NCBI GenBank assembly: GCA_036390175.1
Contig: DASWCG010000111.1
Span: 1 to 33,837, forward strand
Direction: 5' to 3'
Length of the DNA stretch: 33,837 bases
Origin: DASQHY01 sp036390175
Lineage (GTDB): Bacteria > Acidobacteriota > Terriglobia > Acidiferrales > UBA7541
Shown here: positions 15,057 to 24,549 of the stretch, piece after piece
Layout: each line of letters opens with the position of its first letter
Position numbering within the stretch: position 1 is the stretch's first letter
Translations under genes and position numbers: made by a program
Notes under the pieces: model-generated
Database searches by the model: none
What the model was told of the DNA's origin: nothing
What the model saw: the letters and a program-made list of their open reading frames with translations, nothing else

Positions 15057-15551
15057 TCAACCGGGTTTGTGGTCGGGCACGGCTTCGTTCGGCAGGAAAA
15101 CAGCAGCCGGCGGACGGCCCTGCCGCGATGCAAGTTCCGAAGCAATCTGCTCGATTTCAGGCTTGCCGAAGCCCACGCAGCTCACCTTGACGGCGCCGTC
15201 TGTATCAATCAAGAAGAATGTCGGAACGTTGGTGAGGCCGTACTGGTTGGAGACAGAATAGCCCTCTTCATCGAGCAGGGCGGGGAAAGTAACGCCGTAT
15301 TCGGCGCAGAATTCTTTGGTGTCGCGCGCGTCGTCCTGGGAAATGCCCCAAAAGGCGGCGTTCTTGCCGCCGTAGGTCTTGAAAAGGCGCTGGAGAAACG
15401 GGAAGGTGAACTGGCAGACCGGGCAGGAGATCTTGAAGAACGCCGCGACGACGGGCCCTTTCTGCAGGGCGTCCTTCAGTGAGAATGCCTGGCCGTTGGC
15501 GTCGCGGAGAGAGAAAAGCGGCGCCTTCTGACCGGTTAGAACCTTGGTCAT
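15057..15551 (-). CDS. Thioredoxin-fold peroxiredoxin-like protein (AhpC/TSA family)
   Basis: The product has 164 residues from ATG 15551; a longer GTG start at 15596 is possible but adds an atypical basic tail. It has the TlpA/AhpC layout: GQKAPLFSLRDANGQAFSLKD, a redox-active SCPVC (C43, C46) after VVAAFFKI, WGISQDDARDTKEF, and the cis-Pro region NVPTFFLIDTDG. A CxxC at the peroxidatic position suggests a thiol-disulfide or peroxidase role of the bacterioferritin-comigratory or ResA type. There is no signal peptide, so it is probably cytoplasmic. It follows the VWA gene by about 106 nt on the same strand. Confidence 0.8.
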   Translation of the reverse strand: MTKVLTGQKAPLFSLRDANGQAFSLKDALQKGPVVAAFFKISCPVCQFTFPFLQRLFKTYGGKNAAFWGISQDDARDTKEFCAEYGVTFPALLDEEGYSVSNQYGLTNVPTFFLIDTDGAVKVSCVGFGKPEIEQIASELASRQGRPPAAVFLPNEAVPDHKPG

Positions 15552-15657
15552 CGTTTTAATCCCCAACACACGCCGCAGGATCCACAGCAGCTTCACGGAA
15601 AAAGTTTAGCGCACTTTGGCGCGACGGCCAAATCGTCCCGGCGGAAATCGCACCGCC

Positions 15658-16932
15658 TCAATGGATTTGACGGGTCTTGCGCTGCATGTAGTCCATCAGC
15701 AGGTACTGGCCGAGCGTGTAGGGGGTGGTGAAATAGGCCTTGCCGCGGCACATCTCCGTGACCTTCTGCACGAAATGGACGAGGCTGTAATCGGTGGCCA
15801 GCATGAAGGTATTGATCAAGATGCCGGCGCGCTTGCACTTGCCGACTTCCTCGAGCGTCTGCGTGACCACGAAGGGATCGAGCCCGAAAGCGTTCTTGTA
15901 GATGCGCCCGTCTTCGAGTGTGAGCGCCGAGGGCTTGCCGTCGGTGATCATCACGATCTGGCGCATGTCTTTCTTCTGCCGCTGCAGAATCCGCTGCGCC
16001 ATGCGCAGGCCCTCGCGCGTATTGGTGTAGTACGGGCCGACCTGCACGCGGGCGAGGTCGCCGATGGGGACCTCCTCGGCGGTGTCGTGGAACAGAACCA
16101 GGTGCAGCGAATCGCCGGGGTATTGCGTGCGGATCAAATGGGAAAGCGCGAGAGCCACTTTTTTCGCGGGCGTAAAACGGTCTTCGCCGTAGAGAATCAT
16201 GCTGTGGCTGCAATCCAGCATCAGGACGGTCGCGCAGGAACTCTGGTATTCGCACTGATGGACCATCAAGTCGGGATAATCGAGCGCGATGGGCACTTTG
16301 ACGCCTTCGCGGCGCACGGCGTTGAACAGCGTGGCGCTCAAGTCCAGGTTCAGCGTGTCGCCGAATTCGTATTGCCGCGAGACGCCGCCGGATTCCACTC
16401 CTGTAGCGAGGTCGCGCGTGTCGTGGCGCCCGAAGCTGCTTTTGCCGAGCGAGGCCAGCAAATCCTTCAGCGTCTTGAAGCCGAGGAAGTCGAGCGCCTT
16501 ATCGGTGATTTCAAAGCGCGCGTGCGTTTCGCGGTCGTTTGGCCCGCCCAAGCGGCCGCGCGGGGTCTGCTCCGGCGGCGGAGTAACCTGCGGCGGCTGC
16601 GGCGATATGTAGCCTTCCTGAGTGAGCCGCTCGACGAGCTGGTCGATCAGATCGCGCACCTGCTGATTGCTAAGCGCATCGGGGTTTTGCAGCAGTTCCT
16701 TCATTTCTTCGGAGAGCTGGTCATCGGAGAGGAGATCGCCTTCCTGCAAAGCCCGAAGGATCGCCTGGCGCAGGTTCTCCATCGAGCGCTCCGGGTCCAT
16801 TTCCGAAATCCCGTAGAACTGCGATTCGAAGCCGCTCTGCAGAAGAAAATCGGAAAGGCGCTTCATCAATTCCTGCAGGTCCACGGAGTCGGCGGGCTCC
16901 CCGGTATAGCGGCCGTAACGGATGTACTTCAT
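15658..16932 (-). CDS. VWA-domain protein, partner of the MoxR-type ATPase
   Basis: The product has 424 residues. The N-terminal half is helical and acidic (DDQLSEEMKELLQNPDALS) with a proline-rich linker around residues 111-125. The C-terminal half is a von Willebrand factor A domain with the metal-ion site DCSHSM (D240, S242, S244), the conserved Thr region YYTNTREGL and MITDGKPSAL. Such proteins work with MoxR/ChlI AAA+ ATPases to remodel or metallate target proteins. The ATPase gene ends 17 nt upstream on the same strand, so the two form an operon. The start ATG has only a distant GAGG. The target protein is not indicated. Confidence 0.85.
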   Translation of the reverse strand: MKYIRYGRYTGEPADSVDLQELMKRLSDFLLQSGFESQFYGISEMDPERSMENLRQAILRALQEGDLLSDDQLSEEMKELLQNPDALSNQQVRDLIDQLVERLTQEGYISPQPPQVTPPPEQTPRGRLGGPNDRETHARFEITDKALDFLGFKTLKDLLASLGKSSFGRHDTRDLATGVESGGVSRQYEFGDTLNLDLSATLFNAVRREGVKVPIALDYPDLMVHQCEYQSSCATVLMLDCSHSMILYGEDRFTPAKKVALALSHLIRTQYPGDSLHLVLFHDTAEEVPIGDLARVQVGPYYTNTREGLRMAQRILQRQKKDMRQIVMITDGKPSALTLEDGRIYKNAFGLDPFVVTQTLEEVGKCKRAGILINTFMLATDYSLVHFVQKVTEMCRGKAYFTTPYTLGQYLLMDYMQRKTRQIH

Positions 16933-16949
16933 GAAGTGCCCGTTTCCTC

Positions 16950-18440
<1,491 letters not shown>

Positions 18441-18488
18441 CGTGCCCCCAGGTCGCGCCGCCATCCCAGGTTCTTGCAGCGCTCCTCC

Positions 18489-18494
18489 ATTATA
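18489..18494 (-). promoter_or_regulatory. Consensus -10 box upstream of the MoxR-type ATPase gene
   Basis: The reverse strand reads TATAAT, a perfect -10 hexamer, about 50 nt before the proposed start codon. No good -35 is found at 16-18 nt. GGAGGAG lies just downstream of the hexamer, too far from the start codon to act as its ribosome-binding site. Confidence 0.45.
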
Positions 18495-18510
18495 AACGAT
18501 TGTGCGTCCA

Positions 18511-18552
18511 TGTAGCGCCGCGTGTAGCGCCGGCCTTCTGGCCGGCACGGCT
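18511..18552. repeat. Interspersed GC-rich palindromic element
   Basis: TGTAGCGCCG occurs twice 13 nt apart (18511 and 18524). It is followed by the perfect hairpin GCCGGCC-TTCT-GGCCGGC (18529-18546) and CACGGCTC. A degenerate relative lies at about 19345-19377 (CCGGCC ... GGCCGGCACGGCTC) and a fragment near 24495 (ACCGGCACGGTTC). All copies are intergenic. This is the form of a REP/MITE-like chromosomal repeat; the plus/minus gene junction here also allows a transcription-end role. Confidence 0.5.
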
Positions 18553-18632
18553 CCGCGTAAGCGACCCCAGATTCCGGGGGAGTATCCTGAAGGGGCCGGG
18601 GAGATTTAGACTGTCCGACGGGGTAAACAATC

Positions 18633-19283
18633 GTGGCCAGCAGGAACACAGCGGTAAATCAATGCAGCAAGCCGACAGGGTGGCTGGGCCGATTCACTTT
18701 GTGGCGAATGAATTCGAGCCATTCCAAGCTGACGGACTGGGGCTTAAAGCGGGTCTCGATAGGGAACCACCACACGATCCTCGATGTAGGCTGCGGTGGC
18801 GGCAGGACCGTCTGCAAGTTGGCGGCCATCGCCACGCAGGGGAAAGTCTACGGCATCGATTATTCCGGCGAGAGCGTCGCCGCGACAAAAAGAACGAATG
18901 CACAATGGATAGGTCTCGGCCGCGCCGAGGTCCGGCACGGCTCGGTGTCTCAGTTGCCGTTTCCGGAGGGCATGTTCGATCTCGTCACGGCCGTGGAAAC
19001 GCACTTCTGGTGGCCCCATTTGCCCGGTGACATGCGCGAGGTCTTCAGAGTCCTGAAGCCCGGCGGCACGCTCCTCCTCATCGCGGAAATCTATAAAGGA
19101 GCGAATACCCTCGCTGCAAAGCTCGCCGAAAAATACGCTTCGCGAACAGGCATGACGCTCCTGAGCGTTGATGAGCATCGCCAACTCTTCACCAACGCCG
19201 GTTACTCGGGTGTTCAGGTCATCGAGGAACGCGGCAAAGGGTGGATTTGTGGCCTCGGCAGAAAACCGATCGCCAACCCCTGA
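18633..19283 (+). CDS. SAM-dependent class I methyltransferase
   Basis: The product has 216 residues from GTG 18633, with GGGGTAA upstream; no ATG fits before the conserved start. The fold is clear: motif I TILDVGCGGGRTV, motif II YGIDYSGESV, motif III FPEGMFDLVTAVETHFWWPH, then DMREVFRVLKPGGTLLLIAE. It belongs to the Methyltransf_11 group, which methylates small molecules, lipids or quinones. The N-terminal GWLGRFTLWRMNSSHSKLTDWGL is typical of a subgroup of unknown substrate. It stands alone on the plus strand, followed by a 158-bp stretch with a degenerate palindromic element and then the convergent binding-protein gene. Confidence 0.82.
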   Translation: MASRNTAVNQCSKPTGWLGRFTLWRMNSSHSKLTDWGLKRVSIGNHHTILDVGCGGGRTVCKLAAIATQGKVYGIDYSGESVAATKRTNAQWIGLGRAEVRHGSVSQLPFPEGMFDLVTAVETHFWWPHLPGDMREVFRVLKPGGTLLLIAEIYKGANTLAAKLAEKYASRTGMTLLSVDEHRQLFTNAGYSGVQVIEERGKGWICGLGRKPIANP

Positions 19284-19441
19284 TTAGCTCCGACATGAAT
19301 TCAGCAGTATCAGGGTCAGGTGTAAGAGGCTGTGCCGATCGAAGATTCCGGCCTTGTCGGAAAGGGGCCGGCACGGCTCGGAAGTCATTTCCCCAGTTGG
19401 GCGCTTTCGAAGTGATAATCGGGGATTGAGGTAATGGAGTT

Positions 19442-20788
19442 TCAACCCCGCTGCCATTGCGCGAAGATCTGCTTGATTTCTCTCTCGGCAGCTTCCGCGC
19501 CCTCTTCCGGACTCAGCGCGCCCTTCGCTACTTCGGCAAATACGCGAGGAATGACAAACGTGCTTGTTACCTCATCAATGGCCGCACTTGAATAGCCGGG
19601 GTAGCCGATGCTCTTCGTCCAAAGCAAGGTGTCGCGCAAAACAGCATACTTCCCTTTCGGCGCCGCGCTTGGATCTCCGTTCAACTGATTCAGCAGGTCC
19701 GGCACCGTTTTCGGAAACGAGGGAAAATTGCAGAACTGGCTGGCCCGAAATGCTTCTAGGAAGCGGCCGATCAGGTCGATCAGGAACTGTTTCGCACCCT
19801 CTTTGTTTTCGGCAAAGCTCCAGATTACATAGCACTGAGTCACATGGGGAGGAGACAGGGTGTCAGCGGGGCCTTTCAGGGCGGGACTGAGCATGATGCG
19901 GGCCGAAGTCTCGGGGTTCCTGTGTTCCGCCTCCCGGGAAATTGAGATTGCGTTGATCGTGCAGGAGATTCTTGCTGCCAGCAGGGCTTTGTCATTGGAA
20001 TCAGATTTCCAGGCGAGCATCTCCGGCGTTTCGGTTTCTTGATAAAGAGCCTTCACAAATCTGAGCGCTTCAACGGTATTTCTGGATCGCACGGCAACGC
20101 GGCCTTCTTCGTCCTGGAGTCTGCCGCCAAAGGACCAAAGAATTGAGCGCAAAGCAATGTTGCTATCCATCTCTCCAGCCAGGCCAAAGCCGCAAGGAAT
20201 TCCGCGCGTCCGCCGGATTCTTGCGCCGACGCGCAGCAGCGTCTCGTAATCAATTGGGCCCAGGGGGAGTCCTGCTTCCGACCAGATGTCTTTCAACCAA
20301 TTAAAGGGAGCGGGAATATAGGAATCCGAAAAGGCAAAGTATTTCTTTGTCCGTGGATTATAGGTGGATCTGTGCGCCAGCTCGATGGTCTCTCCCCAGT
20401 TGTGGCGCAGATCAAGATAAATTTCCCGGTGGTCGATGACGTCGTTTTCATGCGCCGCCGGGGGAGACAGGAACATCACCAGATCGTGCCCCTTATGCAC
20501 CGCCGCCTCTGCCGCAGCACGGTGACGGATCTTCTCCCGAGAGACGTGGTCCACAATCACCTTGGTATCGTATTTGTGACCCCAATCGCGGGCAAATACT
20601 TCGCTGAACCATTTGTCGTAGCCTGGGATGAAATGCTTCCATTGCAGAACGCGCAGCTTCTTTTGCGAGGCCTGGGCGCGCTCGGGAAACACGAAGAATG
20701 GTCCTCCAGCGGCGGTGAGGAGTCCCATTCTCGCGGCCGCCTTGAGAAAGACACGGCGTGAAACATTCTTCTTCTTGGTGATCCGCAT
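19442..20788 (-). CDS. Tat-exported extracellular solute-binding protein (ABC sugar-binding type)
   Basis: The product has 448 residues from ATG 20788, with GGAG at close spacing. The N-terminus has a twin-arginine signal, VSRRVFLKAA (R11, R12), then a hydrophobic core and AQAS cleavage region. The body matches the SBP_bac_1 family of periplasmic binding proteins (LRVLQWKHFIPGYDKWF, AAEAAVHKGHDLVMFLSPPA, GFGLAGEMDSNIALRSILWSFGG). These proteins capture sugars or polyols for an ABC importer. No permease or ATPase genes adjoin it, so the transporter is encoded elsewhere or the protein has another role. Tat export implies folding, possibly with a cofactor, before secretion. It lies just downstream of the oxidase-operon terminator. 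Confidence 0.82.
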   Translation of the reverse strand: MRITKKKNVSRRVFLKAAARMGLLTAAGGPFFVFPERAQASQKKLRVLQWKHFIPGYDKWFSEVFARDWGHKYDTKVIVDHVSREKIRHRAAAEAAVHKGHDLVMFLSPPAAHENDVIDHREIYLDLRHNWGETIELAHRSTYNPRTKKYFAFSDSYIPAPFNWLKDIWSEAGLPLGPIDYETLLRVGARIRRTRGIPCGFGLAGEMDSNIALRSILWSFGGRLQDEEGRVAVRSRNTVEALRFVKALYQETETPEMLAWKSDSNDKALLAARISCTINAISISREAEHRNPETSARIMLSPALKGPADTLSPPHVTQCYVIWSFAENKEGAKQFLIDLIGRFLEAFRASQFCNFPSFPKTVPDLLNQLNGDPSAAPKGKYAVLRDTLLWTKSIGYPGYSSAAIDEVTSTFVIPRVFAEVAKGALSPEEGAEAAEREIKQIFAQWQRG

Positions 20789-20815
20789 GTGTCTCCAGCT
20801 ATAAGTAACACCCGC

Positions 20816-20852
20816 AAAAAACAACCCTAGCCATTTTTCTTGGCTAGGGTTG
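20816..20852 (-). terminator. Intrinsic terminator of the multicopper-oxidase operon
   Basis: CAACCCTAGCCA (20822-20833) and TGGCTAGGGTTG (20841-20852) form a perfect 12-pair hairpin with a seven-base loop. On the minus strand the hairpin is followed by TTTTTT (20821-20816), a textbook Rho-independent terminator. It lies 21 nt beyond the TAA at 20874, not directly after the TGA at 21039, which supports the longer reading of the gene upstream. Confidence 0.9.
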
Positions 20853-20873
20853 CTTGACGACGCTTAACCGGAG

Positions 20874-21950
20874 TTAGTTTTCCGTGTTCGTTGTTCCTGG
20901 GCAGAAATCTCCGGTGTTCTTGAGGCAATTGAAATTTGCCAGCACTTCAGGGGATACCGGCGTGCCGTCAGCCCGCTTCACCGTCACCAGGAAGGCATCC
21001 TTTGCAATGGCCCCCGACCGGGGGTCAGGAATGACCGGTCAAACCACATACCTGGGGTCACCAGGCCCCGCATGGGGATCGTCCGGCAGCTCCAACAGTT
21101 GCACGAATCCCGCGTTTATCAACTGCTGAATCTGGTCCAGAGTCTTAAAGACGGGCGTACCATCCAGAGTGGCACCATTCTTGGCCGCCAGAGCCGCCAA
21201 CGCTTGCTGGCCCGCGGGCGTTTGAATTTCGGGTGTAAAGACCACCATTTCAATCAGCCAGAGCCCCAGCAGATTCCCGCAAAAGTAGGTATCTTTGGTT
21301 TCAAACAGATTGTCCTGCCGCCGGTTCCCAGGAGGCGGCGCAAGCACGACGCAGGTGGCAGCCGCCGGATTGGGAGTGCCATCAGGAAGTTTTAATTGCG
21401 TTCCCACGGGACAGGAATCAAATCGCATGATTCCGCCCTTGCGCTGCTTCGGAAATATAAACGCCCTGAACTGGTTGGCTATCGTGTGCGCCCGGGCACC
21501 CGCGGCGTCCTGGGTAAAGAAGGTCTGATCCGGAATGGGGGCCATAATGCTGTAATAGATGAGGTTCCCATCCTTATCAAACCCGCCGGTCGTTTGGGTT
21601 ACGCGGACGCCGCCATTCGCTCCCCCGCGAGTTGGGTCCGTATTGGTGTTGTCCTCGATCCAGTTGTATGCACCGCCCCAATCCGGGGGATTGGTACCGA
21701 ATTCGGCGCCCGTTTTAGTGCCTGCGCTGAACCCGACACGAGAGTCCGCCCCTAGACTCTCGAGCTTGGCGAAATCCATCCCGTTCTTGGCATAGAAATC
21801 ATCATTGAAATCAAAGGGTGGTGATAGCCTAATGGCAGCTCGCACGGAAGCGGGTCCCCAGCGGTGGGAAGCCGCCGCGGCCATCCCGATCACCAGCAAC
21901 ACGAGGCACATCCCAGTGATCCGCACCCAGCTCGTTCGTTTCGCACTCAC
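20874..21950 (-). CDS. Secreted protein of unknown family with an in-frame TGA; candidate selenoprotein
   Basis: The gene starts at GTG 21950 (GGAGGTG about 7 nt upstream) with an N-terminal signal or anchor (MCLVLLVIGMAAAASH). A conventional reading stops at a TGA (21041-21039) after 303 residues, ending DPRYVV. The frame then stays open for 54 codons, PVIPDPRSGAIAKDAFLVTV through FNCLKNTGDFCPGTTNTEN, to a TAA at 20874, 21 nt before the operon terminator. A SECIS-like hairpin lies 19 nt after the TGA, and a tRNA-Sec gene is in the window. Read through, the protein has 358 residues with selenocysteine at 304. Other cysteines sit in DSCPVG, TYFCGN and the C-terminal tail. No family is recognised. 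It is last in the oxidase operon, 51 nt after SCO1. The alternatives are a nonsense mutation or a sequence error. Confidence 0.7.
21008..21027 (-). promoter_or_regulatory. Bacterial SECIS-like hairpin just after the in-frame TGA
   Basis: On the minus strand, starting 11 nt after the TGA, TGACCCCC pairs with GGGGGCCA (one A-C mismatch) around the four-base loop GGTC. Nineteen bases separate the TGA from the loop. Bacterial SECIS elements are hairpins inside the coding sequence, immediately 3' of the UGA, with a loop about 16-37 nt away carrying G at its first positions; E. coli fdhF has GGUC in this position. The match in form and distance is good, but short GC hairpins also arise by chance in GC-rich DNA. 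Confidence 0.5.
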
Positions 21951-22001
21951 GTTCGCACCTCCCTATCCAAAATCGTCATCGGAAATCGTTGGTCTTCTGC
22001 T

Positions 22002-22637
22002 TCAAATCTTCTTCACTCTCGAGCGATCAACCCAGGAGATGGATTCGGCAATCCACTCCGCATGGGCCAATCCCGGGCAAGCGGCCCAAAGACAAAGCGG
22101 TTCGTTTCCATAGCGGAGGTTGCCGATGTGCTGCGACTTGTCTTTATCGAGTTCCGGGTTCGGATTGGTGAAGCCAAGTTTCCTCCGGAGCAGCTCGATG
22201 TCTTCCGAATTTCCGGTCAGAAATGTCCAGCCGGGGCGAACACCGCGCGCCTTGGCATACTCCTTGAGCACGCCCGGGGAATCTTCTTCAGGCTTCAGCG
22301 TGATCGAGTACATGAAGATGTCGCGGCCGACTCTGTCCCCCAGAAGCTTTTGCACGCTTACCAGATTCGACGTGATTCCAGGGCAGACGCCCTCGCACCG
22401 CGTGTAAGTGAAATTGATGGTGACAATTTTACCTTTGATTAGGTCGTCGTAAAACCGCACCTTCTTACCGTCCTGCGTCAGCAGCGGAACGTTGGGAAGG
22501 AAACGCTTGCGCACTCGCTCCCGCGCCGCCGCCATTCCTTCATCCGCCACGCGGCCCAGCTTGGCTCCTGTCCAGGCACTGAAGTGCGGCCCAAACAATG
22601 AGGCCCCTAGCAACTCTCTTCGATTCGTCGTATGCAT
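22002..22637 (-). CDS. SCO1/SenC-family copper chaperone
   Basis: The product has 211 residues. The start has GGAGG 9 nt upstream. A short N-terminal RRELLGASLFGPHFSAW resembles a Tat-like signal or anchor. The thioredoxin fold carries the copper site CEGVC (C81, C85), after IVTINFTYTR, and the third ligand His170 in KSQHIGNLRYGN. FMYSITLKPEEDSPGVLKEY is typical of SCO1. The family delivers copper to cytochrome oxidase or reduces copper-site cysteines. Here it lies 42 nt after a multicopper oxidase gene, so loading copper into that enzyme is the likely job (inference). Confidence 0.88.
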   Translation of the reverse strand: MHTTNRRELLGASLFGPHFSAWTGAKLGRVADEGMAAARERVRKRFLPNVPLLTQDGKKVRFYDDLIKGKIVTINFTYTRCEGVCPGITSNLVSVQKLLGDRVGRDIFMYSITLKPEEDSPGVLKEYAKARGVRPGWTFLTGNSEDIELLRRKLGFTNPNPELDKDKSQHIGNLRYGNEPLCLWAACPGLAHAEWIAESISWVDRSRVKKI

Positions 22638-22679
22638 CCCTCAAGTCCTCCGTGCCCGCAAGCGCCGTTGCCCCCCTTC

Positions 22680-24470
22680 TTAGGGAGTAATGTTCGTATC
22701 GCCATCCGGCTCGATATCCCACCGCAGCATCATCGCGTGGTCCTCGTGAATCATGTTGTGACAGTGCAGAGGATAGCGCCCGGTGAAGTCCCGGAAGCGG
22801 AAGAAGAGTTCGACACGCTCGTTCTGACGCAGCCGCGTGACGTCCTTCCGGGAGACTTCCACCGTCGGAGGCGGCACGCGGTTGCGCGTCAGAATCTGGT
22901 GCTCTTCCAGGTGAATGTGGATGGGATGCTGCCAATCGCCGGAAAAGTTCCCCAGCACCCAGTGCTCGGCGGTGTTTTGCTTCACGCGGAAGCGAGTCCG
23001 GTTGCAATCCATGAATGTCCCGTTGATGGACCACTCCCCGTTCAACCGATCGAACCTAAACGTTCGCACGACGGCCGGTTCTACTGCCGTATCGGGTAAG
23101 TCGTAGAACTTTGTGATCCGTGCGGGGTCATCGCTCTGGTCCTGCACCGCGGGGAGCACCACGTCAAAGCGCATTACCAGGTTTCCGGTGCCTGCCGGAA
23201 GGATATCATCCGGCGCTGGGACCGGACCTCTGCCGTCAAGCTGTTTCAGCCGGTTCTCCAAGTAGATGGATCTGCCCGCAAACTGGCTGAAGTCAACAAT
23301 CACGTCCATCCGTTCGGCCACCCCGATGCGAACACTTTCCACCTGGACAGGCTTCGGCAGGAGATTGCCGTCGTTGGCGATCTGCCAGTATAGGTTGTGC
23401 GCGGCGGAATTTCCCGGATCTGTCAGGAAAAACTCTTGGAAGCGTGACGGGCCCACATTCAGCCAGCGGAAGCGGTAGCGCCGAGGATGAACCTGGAAGA
23501 ACGGCTGAATCTTGCCGTTCACCATGAAACGATCGCCGAGGATCCCGTCAATATTGAACAGGTCGAAGAACAACCGGCCGTCTTCGTCGAATACCTTGTC
23601 GGCGAAAACCATCGGCACATCGAATTCCGGAAAGCTTGGGAGATGGAAACCTGTCGTTTCATTTCCAGTGTCGAACTCGTTGAAAAGCAGGTAAAACCCC
23701 AATAACCCCTTGTAGGTATTCTGTGACGTAAAGTCCACGCGGTGGTCGTGATACCAGAGCGTGCTTAACGATTCCCTGATGTCCCCGGTGCCTGGGTGCG
23801 TGGAAAGGATTCCCGCTAGAACGTTTGGGTAATGCTGGTCATAGAATTGTCCGATCTCGAAAAAATCGCAAGGGAAACCGTCGCTCTCTGACGGTGTATG
23901 CCCGTTGTGCAGGTGTGTGGTCACAGAATCCAACCCAAATCCGCCGTTATCCGGCGGGAGCTCGTTGAAGTTGCGCACCAGGATCGGTTCGCCATATCTC
24001 GCGACGTATGTGGGACCCGGTGACATCCCGTCAAAGCCCCAAAGGGCTTGCTCGGGCAGTTCCGGGTGAACTCGCGACGGAGCCACGTGTTGCCGAACTT
24101 TATAGAATTTCTTGGGAGGAAACACATTCAATGCCTGATGGGGGCGTGTTCGGCCCTCGTGCGGCAGGGGGGTGACCGACGGGGCAGGCTGCAGGACTCC
24201 CACGGCCTCTTTCACGGGAATGATGTGGAGAGGCTCGATGAACGGCGTCACGGGAGGGCTCGCCGCCTGCTCCAGTGGGGCGGGCGACTTTGCACGCGCG
24301 CTCAGTCCTCCTTTGCTTATCAGGTAGCCCGCGCCGGTCAACAGCCCCGCCTTCATGAGGTCTCGACGGCTTAATTGCGCTGCGACCAACTCGCGGCGGT
24401 TCTTTGCCGCGGCGGCCATTTCCTTGTACTTGGTTCGCGAGACCCTTTGGCCAAAGACGTTGAAATACAT
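22680..24470 (-). CDS. Tat-exported multicopper oxidase
   Basis: The product has 596 residues from ATG 24470, with GGAGGG upstream; an upstream frame to 24521 lacks that signal. The signal region contains a twin-arginine motif, LSRRDLMKAGLLTGAGYL, placed unusually far in (about residue 33). All four copper-binding blocks are present: THLHNGHTPSESDG, LWYHDHRVDF, HPIHIHLEEHQ, and the C-terminal HCHNMIHEDHAMM, with a Met as axial ligand of the type 1 copper. Enzymes of this kind oxidise metals, phenols or other donors and reduce oxygen to water in the periplasm. The substrate is not evident. It is the second gene of a four-gene operon with SCO1, which probably matures it. Confidence 0.92.
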   Translation of the reverse strand: MYFNVFGQRVSRTKYKEMAAAAKNRRELVAAQLSRRDLMKAGLLTGAGYLISKGGLSARAKSPAPLEQAASPPVTPFIEPLHIIPVKEAVGVLQPAPSVTPLPHEGRTRPHQALNVFPPKKFYKVRQHVAPSRVHPELPEQALWGFDGMSPGPTYVARYGEPILVRNFNELPPDNGGFGLDSVTTHLHNGHTPSESDGFPCDFFEIGQFYDQHYPNVLAGILSTHPGTGDIRESLSTLWYHDHRVDFTSQNTYKGLLGFYLLFNEFDTGNETTGFHLPSFPEFDVPMVFADKVFDEDGRLFFDLFNIDGILGDRFMVNGKIQPFFQVHPRRYRFRWLNVGPSRFQEFFLTDPGNSAAHNLYWQIANDGNLLPKPVQVESVRIGVAERMDVIVDFSQFAGRSIYLENRLKQLDGRGPVPAPDDILPAGTGNLVMRFDVVLPAVQDQSDDPARITKFYDLPDTAVEPAVVRTFRFDRLNGEWSINGTFMDCNRTRFRVKQNTAEHWVLGNFSGDWQHPIHIHLEEHQILTRNRVPPPTVEVSRKDVTRLRQNERVELFFRFRDFTGRYPLHCHNMIHEDHAMMLRWDIEPDGDTNITP

Positions 24471-24549
24471 AGTTCCCTCCGCCCGAGCCTCGACCGGCAC
24501 GGTTCGCCCGCCGCCGCTCACGGTTAACTCAGCTGTTCCGTGTAATGGC

